The notes beneath the pieces were generated by a model. It was not told the DNA's origin. It saw only the letters and a list, made by a program, of their open reading frames with translations, and did not search any database. Positions 7,138 through 13,534 of a stretch of DNA of 13,534 nt are shown piece after piece (the stretch's first letter is position 1; each line of letters starts with the position of its first letter). This stretch comes from Holophagaceae bacterium UBA706 (GTDB taxonomy: Bacteria > Acidobacteriota > Holophagae > Holophagales > Holophagaceae). The stretch covers positions 1 to 13,534 of the forward strand of contig DBME01000347.1 in assembly GCA_002298155.1 (NCBI GenBank), given 5' to 3'. The translations under genes were made by a program, and so were the position numbers.

Positions 7138-7144
7138 GGGCTTC

Positions 7145-7167
7145 CCATGGGAAACTCGTTCCCATGG
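7145..7167 (+). promoter_or_regulatory. Inverted repeat touching the HAD gene's ribosome-binding site
   Basis: Perfect 9-bp arms CCATGGGAA (7145-7153) and TTCCCATGG (7159-7167) around a 5-base loop. The right arm includes the first two G of the Shine-Dalgarno GGAGG (7166-7170). In RNA the stem could partly hide the ribosome-binding site. It could also be a terminator stem or an operator; there is no T-tract. Confidence 0.4.
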
Positions 7168-7177
7168 AGGCATGCGC

Positions 7178-7831
7178 GTGAAGCTCGTCATCTGGGATTT
7201 CGACGGAACCCTGGCGGATACCCGCCCCATCATCGAGGCGGGCATGGACCACGCCCTCCAGGTCCTGGGTCTCCCCGGCTCCGTGCGCGATGAATGGCTT
7301 AAATATGTAGGGCTGCCCGTGGAGGAGGGGATCCAGAGGACCTTCGGCCCCCTGGGCCTGGCCCTGGAAACCGTCCTGCCTGCCTACCGAACGTTCAAGC
7401 ATGCCGAGCACGAGCACCTCATCAAGGGCTTCGACGGCATCACCGAGCTCCTGGCGACCCTCCACGGCAAGGGGATCCTCCAGGCCATCGCCTCCAGCAA
7501 GCGGGGCGAACCCCTCCGCCGCCAGGTGGCGGCCCTCGAGTGGGCCCCCTACTTCCATCCCCTGATCACCCCCGACGACGTGCGCAACGCCAAGCCGGAC
7601 CCGGAGAGCATCCTTCTGATCCTCGCCCAGCTGGGCGTGGACCCCGCCTCGGCGGTCATGGTGGGGGACACCCCCTTCGACCTGGAGATGGCGCAGCGGG
7701 CCGGGGTCCGCAGCGTGGCCGTGGGCCACGGCTTCTATGACGAGAAGGCCCTGGCCGCCCTGGAGCCCATGGGCTACGCCCCCGACGTCGCGGGGCTCGC
7801 GGACATCCTCCTGGCCTGGAGCGAGGCATGA
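7178..7831 (+). CDS. HAD-family phosphatase, phosphoglycolate phosphatase-like
   Basis: A 217-residue HAD hydrolase with an alpha-helical cap after motif I (subfamily IA layout). Motif I DFDGT holds nucleophile D7 and acid/base D9; motif II is ASS around S106; motif III is K139 in AKPDPE; motif IV is GDTPFD with D164 and D168. The substrate is a small phosphate ester; phosphoglycolate phosphatase, pyrophosphatase PpaX and beta-phosphoglucomutase share this plan, and the residues seen do not decide between them. GTG 7178 is preferred over ATG 7172: GGAGG (7166-7170) leaves only one base before the ATG but seven before the GTG, and the GTG gives the usual family opening MKLVIWDFDGTLADT. Its stop overlaps the moaC start (ATGA), so the two are cotranslated. 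A 9-bp inverted repeat lies against the ribosome-binding site. Confidence 0.9.
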   Translation: MKLVIWDFDGTLADTRPIIEAGMDHALQVLGLPGSVRDEWLKYVGLPVEEGIQRTFGPLGLALETVLPAYRTFKHAEHEHLIKGFDGITELLATLHGKGILQAIASSKRGEPLRRQVAALEWAPYFHPLITPDDVRNAKPDPESILLILAQLGVDPASAVMVGDTPFDLEMAQRAGVRSVAVGHGFYDEKALAALEPMGYAPDVAGLADILLAWSEA

Positions 7832-8325
7832 CCCTCACCCACCTCGATCCCGAAGGCCGTCCCCGCATGGTGGACGTCTCCCCCAAGGCGGTCACCCGCC
7901 GCCGGGCGGTGGCCGCGGGATACCTGGCCCTGGGGGAGGACTGCGCCCGGGCCCTGGAATCCGGGGGCGGCCCCAAGGGTGACCCCTGGTCCGTGGCCCG
8001 CATCGGCGCCATCACCGGGGCCAAGCGCACCGGGGACCTGATCCCCCTGGCCCACCCCCTGGCCCTGGAGGCCGTCACGGTGGAGCATCGCTGGGATCCG
8101 GCCCTGCGCCGGGCCTGGCTGCGGGTGGAGGTGTCCGTGGAGGGACGCACCGGGGTCGAGATGGAGGCCCTCACCGGGGTCAGCCTCGGTCTCCTGGTCC
8201 TCTATGACATGTTGAAGGCCGTGAGCCACCGCATGGAGGTGGGCCCGGTCCGGCTCCTCCTCAAGGAGGGGGGACGGCGCGGCCGGATCGCCGAAACCTG
8301 GGAAGATTGTCCGTGGCAAGAATGA
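7828..8325 (+). CDS. moaC: Cyclic pyranopterin monophosphate synthase MoaC
   Basis: A 165-residue protein matching MoaC, which converts the MoaA product 3',8-cyclo-7,8-dihydro-GTP to cyclic pyranopterin monophosphate in molybdenum-cofactor synthesis. Signatures: MVDVSPKAVTRRRAVAAG near the N-terminus, K66 in ITGAKRT (E. coli K51), LIPLAHPL with H76, GVEMEALTGVS with E111 and E113, and LYDMLKAV with D127 and K130 (E. coli D128 and K131). Two departures from the usual sequence: the IPLCHPL cysteine is alanine (A75), and the common KAVDK is KAVSH. Both catalytic lysines remain, so activity is likely. The ATG overlaps the HAD stop by four bases. No other moa, moe or mob gene is in the window. Confidence 0.93.
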   Translation: MTLTHLDPEGRPRMVDVSPKAVTRRRAVAAGYLALGEDCARALESGGGPKGDPWSVARIGAITGAKRTGDLIPLAHPLALEAVTVEHRWDPALRRAWLRVEVSVEGRTGVEMEALTGVSLGLLVLYDMLKAVSHRMEVGPVRLLLKEGGRRGRIAETWEDCPWQE

Positions 8326-8362
8326 TGCCGTGATTTTCCACCCTTCGGCTGACTGCCGCTGA

Positions 8363-8440
8363 TTGCCATGAAATTCAAGCCTGATGGGCAAAACATCCTC
8401 CTCCCGGGGATGTAAACGGAACGCATTTTCGTTTGCCATG
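8363..8440 (+). promoter_or_regulatory. Competing inverted repeats between moaC and the LysM-M23 gene
   Basis: Part of the 224-bp gap 8326-8549. TTGCCATG occurs twice (8363-8370 and 8433-8440). Between them ATGGGCAAAA (8384-8393) can pair with either copy, allowing one bulged G. Smaller stems lie inside: ACATCC/GGATGT (8393-8412) and AAACG/CGTTT (8414-8434). The mutually exclusive pairing is attenuator-like if transcription reads through from moaC, but the second copy also forms the -35 box proposed at 8433. No known riboswitch signature was found. Confidence 0.3.
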
Positions 8441-8461
8441 CCGGATACCCCTGGCTAGGAT
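8433..8461 (+). promoter_or_regulatory. Sigma-70-like promoter for the LysM-M23 gene
   Basis: TTGCCA (8433-8438, four of six -35 positions), exactly 17 bases, then TAGGAT (8456-8461, four of six -10 positions). A start near 8468 would give a leader of about 80 nt ending in GAGGAG (8539-8544) five bases before the ATG. The leader can form a small AACCC/GGGTT hairpin near 8490-8506. Confidence 0.5.
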
Positions 8462-8549
8462 CAGAAGTTCCAAAGTCCACCATGGGTTCAACCCCAAGGA
8501 GGGTTGTCAGCATCCCGAACCAGATCGCGCACCAGCATGAGGAGACCCC

Positions 8550-9521
8550 ATGCGCCGCTCCATGCTCGCCATTGCCATCGCCGTCTCAGGAATTTGCGGA
8601 AGCCTCCAGGCCTCCAGGACCGTCCACGCCGGCACCCACAAGGTGCGCCGGGGGGAGACCGCGGCCCGCATCGCCCGGGACAACGGCATCTCCCTTTCCC
8701 AGCTTGAAGCCATCAACCCCAAGCTGAACCTCGCCAAGCTTTCAGTTGGGACGATCCTCAAGGTCAAGGCGACGGGGCCCGCGGCCCTCCACGCCGCCCA
8801 GCGGACCACGGCGCCCATGGCGCCCCTGCCCGCGACCCCCGAGCCCGGACCCACCTCCTTCACGCACCTGGAACGGATCCTGCCCGTGCAGGTCCGGGAA
8901 GCCGCCGACGCGGCCCCGGCGGACGGGGACGCCCGCCCCGTGCTCGCGGACCTCAAGCCCGTCCTGCCCCCGGCAGGGGATGCGGCCCCCGCGGAAGTCC
9001 CCGCGGAAGGCTTCGATCCCGCCGACCCCGCCCACCTCGACCTGCTCTGGCCCGTGGAGACCCGCACCGTGAGCTCCGCCTGGGGTCCCCGCATGCGTTC
9101 CAAGACCGTCAAGGTCAAGGCCCACCGCCGCCGGGTCCGCTACCAGGGCAGCCATAAGGGCGTCGACCTCACCGCCCCCACCGGGACCACGGTCTTCGCC
9201 GTCCTGGACGGCAAGGTCATCGCCTCCGGGAAGCAGAAGGGCTACGGCAACTACGTCATCCTGGACCACGGCAACGGCGTCACGACCCTCTACGGCCACC
9301 ACAAGCGCAACTTCGTCACCGCGGGCGAGATCGTCCACCGGGGCCAGAAGATCGCCGAGGTGGGCCGCACCGGCAACGCCACCGGACCCCACCTCCACTT
9401 CGAGCTCCGGCTGGATGGCGCCGCCCAGAATCCCCTGCCGATGCTCAACGACGTGGAAGAGATCCCGGCGGAGCAGATGGCCCAGAACCGGGCCGCGGTG
9501 GCCCCCAAGACGAGACGTTGA
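8550..9521 (+). CDS. LysM-containing M23 peptidoglycan endopeptidase
   Basis: A 323-residue exported protein. An N-terminal signal peptide (1-27, MRRSMLAIAIAVSGICGSLQA then a cut near VHAG) is followed by one LysM peptidoglycan-binding module (about 28-73: HKVRRGETAARIARDNGISL, ending in VGTILKVK), an Ala/Pro-rich linker (about 75-160) and a C-terminal M23 domain (about 165-295). The zinc site is intact: H202 and D206 in SHKGVDL, and H281 and H283 in GPHLHFELR. YGHH 248-251 adds the usual active-site histidine. It should cleave peptide cross-links in the periplasm, and unlike the EnvC-like protein it looks catalytic. The ATG has TGAGGAG five bases upstream. An own promoter is proposed at 8433-8461. 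NlpD-type proteins share the LysM-LytM plan, but NlpD usually has lost zinc ligands, so enzyme is the better call. Confidence 0.92.
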   Translation: MRRSMLAIAIAVSGICGSLQASRTVHAGTHKVRRGETAARIARDNGISLSQLEAINPKLNLAKLSVGTILKVKATGPAALHAAQRTTAPMAPLPATPEPGPTSFTHLERILPVQVREAADAAPADGDARPVLADLKPVLPPAGDAAPAEVPAEGFDPADPAHLDLLWPVETRTVSSAWGPRMRSKTVKVKAHRRRVRYQGSHKGVDLTAPTGTTVFAVLDGKVIASGKQKGYGNYVILDHGNGVTTLYGHHKRNFVTAGEIVHRGQKIAEVGRTGNATGPHLHFELRLDGAAQNPLPMLNDVEEIPAEQMAQNRAAVAPKTRR

Positions 9522-9563
9522 TTTTTCAAGAACCTTGGCACCCTTCGAGGCATACGATTCTAG

Positions 9564-9612
9564 GGGCCTCTCTGCGTAATTGGAGAGTCCTCTCCAATTA
9601 GGTGGGCCTCTC
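9564..9612. repeat. 11-bp inverted repeat framed by 9-bp direct repeats
   Basis: Perfect arms TAATTGGAGAG (9577-9587) and CTCTCCAATTA (9590-9600) are separated by only TC. GGGCCTCTC occurs on each side, at 9564-9572 and 9604-9612, exactly 40 bases apart. The block lies in the 156-bp gap between the LysM-M23 stop and the lipoprotein start. It could be an operator for a dimeric regulator, a leader hairpin, or a terminator for the upstream gene; the only T-run (9522-9526) comes before the stem, which argues against a terminator. Confidence 0.55.
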
Positions 9613-9677
9613 CGGGGGCGAGCCAATTTGTCATTGCCATGTTAGGCTTGGCCTTTGTGCGGTTGTTCGAGGTGATC

Positions 9678-11633
9678 ATGGTCGTACGTCCTTCCGGGTT
9701 GCGCGCATGCGCGGCCATGCTGATTTCTGCGGTCGTCCTGTGCGCGGGCCTGGGGTGCCACAAGTCCTCCTCGTCCTCCACCTCGACGTCCACGACCCTG
9801 ACCGTGACCGGCAAGGTGACCTTCACCCGCATCCCCATCCACCGGGATGCCGCCGGCGTTCCCACCGGCCTCGAGACGGACTCCTCCACGTTCGTGACGA
9901 CCTACATCAGCCGGGGTCTGGCGCTCCGCTTCTTCCAGCTGCGCCCCCAGGTCAATCCCGACTACACCACCACCTATGTCTGGACCCAGGTCGCCGCCGC
10001 CACCACGGACACGGACGGAAAATATACCGCCACTGTTCCCAAGGATTACGAAACATTCGCCGAGATTTCCGCCCAGATCACGGAACCGGTGTCGCCTTCC
10101 TCCACGGTCAACATCGTCTCGGACCCCCAGGGCGTCTACAGCCAGAAGCTGATCACCGACCGCACCACCTACGTGATCCGCAAGGCCCTGGACGGCACCG
10201 TCTCCACCACGGACGCGGTGCACAGTTCCATGGCGACGGCCGACACCACCCTGGACTGGGCGGTGGGGCTCAACGACCCGTGGCTCGTCGTGCCCCCCAA
10301 GTGGTGGTCTCCCGCCAAGAGCACCTTCACCTACCCGGAAACGGTCGCCGCCGGCAGCCGGATCCTGGGCATCCTGGACAGCTGCTACGAGTTCGCCACC
10401 ACCTTCGGCAACGTCGTGCCCGCCAGCAGCGCGGCGACGCTGGACCTGCACTACCGTCCGGGGCTGACCACCCGCCGCGGGACGTTCATCGAGTTCAATG
10501 CGCAGGCCTTCCCCAAGGCCTTCGACGGCCTCTCCTTCCATTACCTGGGTTCGGTTTCGGCCGGGGGTACGGTGGACGGCGTCGCCCAGGGTGACGACGC
10601 CTTCGACACCGGCGTCCTCTATCCCCTGCTCGGCCGGGCCACCATCTACGGCCAGCGCAAGACGAACATCATCCCCACGGGGTACCCCGCCACCAGCCTC
10701 GCCCCCGACCTCGCCCTCATCGAAGGCTTCGGGGATGTCATGGCGGCGGCCCTCCAGAAGCACCCCTATCTGCCTGCTGGTCCGTCTGGAAACCGCTACG
10801 GGACCCTGAGGGACATCCGTGACCTCAGCGCCCTCCCGGCCTCCCAGATCGGGCCCTTCTCCGCGCCGGCCATCTCGGCGCTCACCTGGGAGCTGATCCT
10901 CCATGCCCAGGGACTCCCCACGCCCGGTACCAAAACCGACTGGGACAAGATCGCCGCCCTGGACATGTACCGCCTCTACGTCGGCCTCAACCCCACCACC
11001 ACGGTGGGCACCGCCACGGTCGTCGTGGACACCGTGAGCATCTACACCCAGCTCGCGCGCCTCCAGGAGAGCAAGGCGAGCACCGACGCCCTCGACCTGA
11101 AGACCCTCTTCACGGACGCCTACCTCGTCCCGATCTGCGCGCGGTTCAACATCCCCTGGACCACCGCCGCCGATGCCATCCTCCCCAAGTACACGACGAA
11201 CTGGGGCATCGATCCCAACACCCTGTTCTCCCCCCTGCCCACCGCCACCTTCACCATGTCCGGGGCCACGAAGATCAAGCGCTACTACCTGGATGACAAC
11301 GGCCTCGAGCAGTCCGTGGACTACTACCCCAACAACTCCCATGGCGAGGTCGCCTACACCCTCTTCGCCATGAGCCTCGACGCCACGTACAACCTCAAGG
11401 CCAAGACCGTCCCCGACCTGCCCGCGGGCGCCGCCATCGAACTGGTGCTGGACGGCAACCTGCTGGAGCCCAAACTGTTCACCCCCGGGGGCGCCACCTC
11501 CTTCCCGCTGACCCTCAAGGGTTCGGCGGATCTGACCACCCCGACCTACCACTCCTTCCGCATCCGCATGTTGAGCCCGACGACCCTGGTCTCCGACACC
11601 CAGGTCACCGTCCAATTGGAGAAGACGAACTGA
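9678..11633 (+). CDS. Probable lipoprotein with degenerate metallopeptidase-like region
   Basis: A 651-residue exported protein that I do not recognise. MVVRPSGLRACAAMLISAVVLC ends in AGLGC, so C27 is a probable lipidation site; the -3 glycine is unusual for a lipobox, but the Ser/Thr-rich tether after it (CHKSSSSS) is typical. Residues about 40-110 (VTGKVTF ... TDTDGKYTATVPKDY) resemble a carboxypeptidase-regulatory or similar beta-sandwich. In the middle, YPLLGRATIYG (315-325) followed by LIEGFGD (E349) has the shape of a gluzincin metallopeptidase, HExxH then EGxxD 30-odd residues on, with the HELGH residues replaced (PLLGR). If so it is a non-catalytic relative. ATG 9678 is chosen for GAGG (9669-9672) five bases upstream and a compact signal peptide; ATG 9639 would add 13 residues. 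The TGA shares one base with the next ATG. Confidence 0.75.
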   Translation: MVVRPSGLRACAAMLISAVVLCAGLGCHKSSSSSTSTSTTLTVTGKVTFTRIPIHRDAAGVPTGLETDSSTFVTTYISRGLALRFFQLRPQVNPDYTTTYVWTQVAAATTDTDGKYTATVPKDYETFAEISAQITEPVSPSSTVNIVSDPQGVYSQKLITDRTTYVIRKALDGTVSTTDAVHSSMATADTTLDWAVGLNDPWLVVPPKWWSPAKSTFTYPETVAAGSRILGILDSCYEFATTFGNVVPASSAATLDLHYRPGLTTRRGTFIEFNAQAFPKAFDGLSFHYLGSVSAGGTVDGVAQGDDAFDTGVLYPLLGRATIYGQRKTNIIPTGYPATSLAPDLALIEGFGDVMAAALQKHPYLPAGPSGNRYGTLRDIRDLSALPASQIGPFSAPAISALTWELILHAQGLPTPGTKTDWDKIAALDMYRLYVGLNPTTTVGTATVVVDTVSIYTQLARLQESKASTDALDLKTLFTDAYLVPICARFNIPWTTAADAILPKYTTNWGIDPNTLFSPLPTATFTMSGATKIKRYYLDDNGLEQSVDYYPNNSHGEVAYTLFAMSLDATYNLKAKTVPDLPAGAAIELVLDGNLLEPKLFTPGGATSFPLTLKGSADLTTPTYHSFRIRMLSPTTLVSDTQVTVQLEKTN

Positions 11634-12445
11634 TGAATATCCAAGCTGCGCTGGAAACCCTCCGGGGCCGTGCCCCGTTTGTTCCGGAACTCGCCCTCGT
11701 GCTGGGCTCGGGGCTGGGCGCCCTGGCCGATTGCGCCGAAGCCAAGGCCGGCGTCTCCGTCCCCTTCACGGACCTGGGTTTCCCCGCCCAGACCGTCCAG
11801 GGCCACCAGGGCAAGCTCATCTTCTGCGAGCTGGAGGGCCGCAAGGTCGTTCTGCAGGCTGGTCGCTTCCATTTCTATGAAGGCAACCCCATGTCCCTGT
11901 GCACGGCGCCCATGCGGATCCATGCGCGCCTAGGCGTCAAGGCCGTGGTGCACACCAACGCCGCGGGCGCGGTGAACGCCGGCTTCAAGGTGGGCCAGCT
12001 GATGGTCATCACCGACCACATCAACCTCATGGGCACCAACCCCCTCATCGGCCCCAACCAGGATCCGGGTCCCCGGTTCCCCGACATGACCGCCGCCTAC
12101 GATCCCGCCATCTCCGCCCAGATCCTGAAGGCCGCCGCGGCCCTGGGCCAGGACGTCCAGAAGGGCACCTACCTGGCCGTCACCGGACCGAGCTTCGAGA
12201 CGCCGGCCGAGATCCGGGCCTTCCGTACCCTGGGCGCCGACGCCGTGGGCATGAGCACCGTTCCCGAAGTCATCGTGGCCCGCCACGAGGGCATGAAGGC
12301 CGCGGGCATCTCCTGCCTGTGCAACATGGCCGCCGGCATGCTGCCCCAGCCCCTCACCCACCAGGAGGTCCTGGAGGCCGGGGCCGCCGCCGCCGCCAAT
12401 TTTGAAGCCCTGGTGCGCGCCTTCCTGCGGGATCTCGCACTCTAG
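11633..12445 (+). CDS. punA: Purine nucleoside phosphorylase, trimeric type
   Basis: A 270-residue enzyme of the trimeric (mammalian-like) purine nucleoside phosphorylase family, which splits inosine or guanosine with phosphate to base plus ribose-1-phosphate in purine salvage. Residues matching human PNP: GSGLG 25-29 (phosphate-binding serine), H58 in GHQG, R78 and H80 in GRFHFYEG, NAAGAVN at 109-115, E189 in GPSFETPAE (purine contact), M207-S208 in VGMST, and N231 in CNMAAG. Length is normal. It is not the hexameric DeoD type. The ATG overlaps the lipoprotein stop (TGATG), and GGAG lies 11 bases upstream, a long spacing, so translation may depend on coupling to the preceding gene. Related MTA phosphorylases are less likely because of the FETPAE and GRFHFYEG context, but cannot be fully excluded. 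Confidence 0.93.
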   Translation: MNIQAALETLRGRAPFVPELALVLGSGLGALADCAEAKAGVSVPFTDLGFPAQTVQGHQGKLIFCELEGRKVVLQAGRFHFYEGNPMSLCTAPMRIHARLGVKAVVHTNAAGAVNAGFKVGQLMVITDHINLMGTNPLIGPNQDPGPRFPDMTAAYDPAISAQILKAAAALGQDVQKGTYLAVTGPSFETPAEIRAFRTLGADAVGMSTVPEVIVARHEGMKAAGISCLCNMAAGMLPQPLTHQEVLEAGAAAAANFEALVRAFLRDLAL

Positions 12446-12451
12446 AGGGTG

Positions 12452-12472
12452 CATTAGCCCTATCCTTAGCGG
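12452..12472 (+). promoter_or_regulatory. -10-like motif placed for a leaderless transcript
   Basis: TATCCT (12461-12466) ends six bases before the ATG at 12473, the spacing expected when transcription starts at the start codon. No Shine-Dalgarno is present, which fits. CATTAGC (12452-12458) precedes it, repeating the arrangement at 458-473. Confidence 0.35.
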
Positions 12473-13534
12473 ATGAAGCTGACGCTTGCGATGATCGTCA
12501 AGGACGAGGAGGCCCACCTCGGGCACTGCCTCGATTCGGTGCGGGGCCTGGTGGACGAGATGATCGTCGTCGACACCGGCTCCACCGACGCCACGGCGGA
12601 CCTGGCCCTGGGCCGGGGCGCCGAGGTGCACCGGTTCGCCTGGACCGGGGACTTCTCCCAGGCCCGCAACGCCAGCCTCGACCATGCCACCGGCGACTGG
12701 GTGCTGGTGCTGGACGCGGACGAGGCCGTGGACGCCCTGGACCACGGGCGCATCCGCGAGGCCTGCGCCCGGGAGGGCGCCGAGGCCTACCGGGTGCTCA
12801 TCCGCAGCTACCTGCCCGACGGGGCCTACACGCTCATGGAGAGCCAGGCCAAGGCCAACCCCGGAGGCTACGGGGAAGGCGCCGCCTTCGCCCATTGCGG
12901 CGACACCCGCGCGGTTCGGCTCTTCCGCAGGCACCCCTGGGTCCGGTTCGAGAGCCGCATCCACGAGATGGTGGACCCCTGCTTCCGTGAGCACGGGCTG
13001 GCCATGCCCGACCTGGACGCGGTGATCCACCACTACGGCTTCACCCTGGCCCCCCGCGTGGAGGCCAAGAAGCCCGTCTACCTCGATCTGGCCCGCAGGG
13101 ACGCCGAGGACCATCCCCGCGACCCGCAGCGCCTCTTCCACCTCCTGATCCAGGCGGCGGCCGCCGCGGAGTGGGGCCTGGCCTTGGAGACCGCGGACCG
13201 GTACCGCTCCCTGGCGCCCGGCGCATGCGTCCCCCCCACGGTGCTCCTCGTGCGCGCGACGGCCTTGCAGCGCCTGGAGCGCCACGAGGACGCGGTCCGT
13301 GCCTTCCGGGAACTCCTGAAGGCCGATCCGGGAAGCGTTCCCGCCGCCGGGGGCCTGGGGGTCTCGCTGGAACGTCTGGGGCGCCGGGAGGAGGCGCGGG
13401 GAATCCTTGAGGGCTGCCTGCGCGACCGTCCCGACTACACCACCACCTACCTGGACCTGGCCGATCTGCAGGTGCGGGCCGGTGACCCCGCCGCCGCACG
13501 GCGGGTGCTCGCCCGCGGCCTGGGCGCCTGCCCC
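12473..13534 (+). CDS. Family-2 glycosyltransferase with TPR-like tail, 3' end missing
   Basis: The frame is open from ATG 12473 to the window edge, 354 residues with no stop. The N-terminal part is a GT-A glycosyltransferase of family 2: MIVKDEEAHLGHCLDSV at the start, VVDTGSTDAT (33-41), DFSQARNASLDHATGDWVLVLDADE with the metal/nucleotide-binding DAD at 81-83, and an acceptor-side stretch RIHEMV (162-167). Such proteins transfer a sugar from a nucleotide-sugar, usually at the cytoplasmic face of the membrane. From about residue 200 the sequence becomes helical with TPR-like pairs (for example ALQRLERHEDAVRAFRELLKADP, 264-286, and GLGVSLERLGRREEARGILE), a common fusion in proteins that modify proteins or surface glycans. 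It begins 27 bases after the phosphorylase stop. No Shine-Dalgarno is seen. The acceptor is unknown. Confidence 0.88.
   Translation, partial: MKLTLAMIVKDEEAHLGHCLDSVRGLVDEMIVVDTGSTDATADLALGRGAEVHRFAWTGDFSQARNASLDHATGDWVLVLDADEAVDALDHGRIREACAREGAEAYRVLIRSYLPDGAYTLMESQAKANPGGYGEGAAFAHCGDTRAVRLFRRHPWVRFESRIHEMVDPCFREHGLAMPDLDAVIHHYGFTLAPRVEAKKPVYLDLARRDAEDHPRDPQRLFHLLIQAAAAAEWGLALETADRYRSLAPGACVPPTVLLVRATALQRLERHEDAVRAFRELLKADPGSVPAAGGLGVSLERLGRREEARGILEGCLRDRPDYTTTYLDLADLQVRAGDPAAARRVLARGLGACP

Noticed and set aside
8462..8549. Possible c-di-AMP (ydaO) or c-di-GMP riboswitch before the LysM-M23 gene
   Set aside because: The position fits a cell-wall hydrolase gene, but the conserved blocks (such as GGGUGAAU, or GGGCAAACC with CGCAAAGCC) are absent or out of order, and the leader predicted from the promoter is only about 80 nt.
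9639..9677. Earlier ATG for the lipoprotein
   Set aside because: It would put 13 extra, partly hydrophobic residues before the signal peptide; ATG 9678 has GAGG five bases upstream and a normal n-region.
1..13534. tRNA, rRNA, CRISPR arrays, insertion sequences, toxin-antitoxin or phage-defence genes
   Set aside because: Looked for on both strands; no cloverleaf, repeat-spacer pattern, transposase motif or recognisable defence domain was seen.

Overview
This is a high-GC window, roughly two thirds G+C or more by eye, from what looks like a diderm (Gram-negative-type) bacterium. Signs of an outer envelope are an EnvC-type amidase activator, a GspF/PilC secretion-platform protein, a periplasmic LysM-M23 peptidase and a probable lipoprotein. 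The overall flavour fits Acidobacteriota (Holophagae/Geothrix-like), but this is an impression from gene style and not a measured assignment. No tRNA, rRNA, CRISPR array, insertion sequence or phage gene is visible.

Layout. Bases 1-407 (-) hold the 5' part of a small exported protein of unknown function, divergent from a stand-alone gspF/pilC-like gene (490-1677, +). That gene runs into a convergent LTA-synthase-like membrane sulfatase-fold gene (1618-3504, -), and the two overlap by 60 bp. Upstream of the latter is a 210-bp leader with an AT-rich promoter-like patch and a compact set of nested inverted repeats. Next on the minus strand is a two-gene operon: a six-span membrane protein (4866-5621) whose stop overlaps the start of an EnvC-like coiled-coil/degenerate LytM protein (3715-4869).

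From 5750 onward everything is on the plus strand: an M20 metallodipeptidase (5750-7120), a HAD phosphatase (7178-7831) overlapping moaC (7828-8325), a LysM-M23 endopeptidase (8550-9521) with its own promoter-like sequence, a large unrecognised probable lipoprotein (9678-11633), a trimeric-type purine nucleoside phosphorylase (11633-12445), and the 5' part of a family-2 glycosyltransferase with a TPR-like tail (12473 to the window end).

How they fit together. The envelope theme is strong: an amidase activator, a catalytic M23 endopeptidase, an LTA-synthase-like transferase, GspF and a lipoprotein. The cytoplasmic genes are housekeeping or salvage functions (dipeptide hydrolysis, phosphate-ester hydrolysis, molybdopterin synthesis, purine salvage) and show no single shared pathway. 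I see no obvious new defence or mobile system. The most interesting items are the structured leader of the LTA-synthase-like gene, the lipoprotein that looks like a metallopeptidase with its HExxH motif lost, the EnvC-like protein paired with an unknown membrane protein instead of FtsEX, and the inverted repeat framed by direct repeats ahead of the lipoprotein gene.
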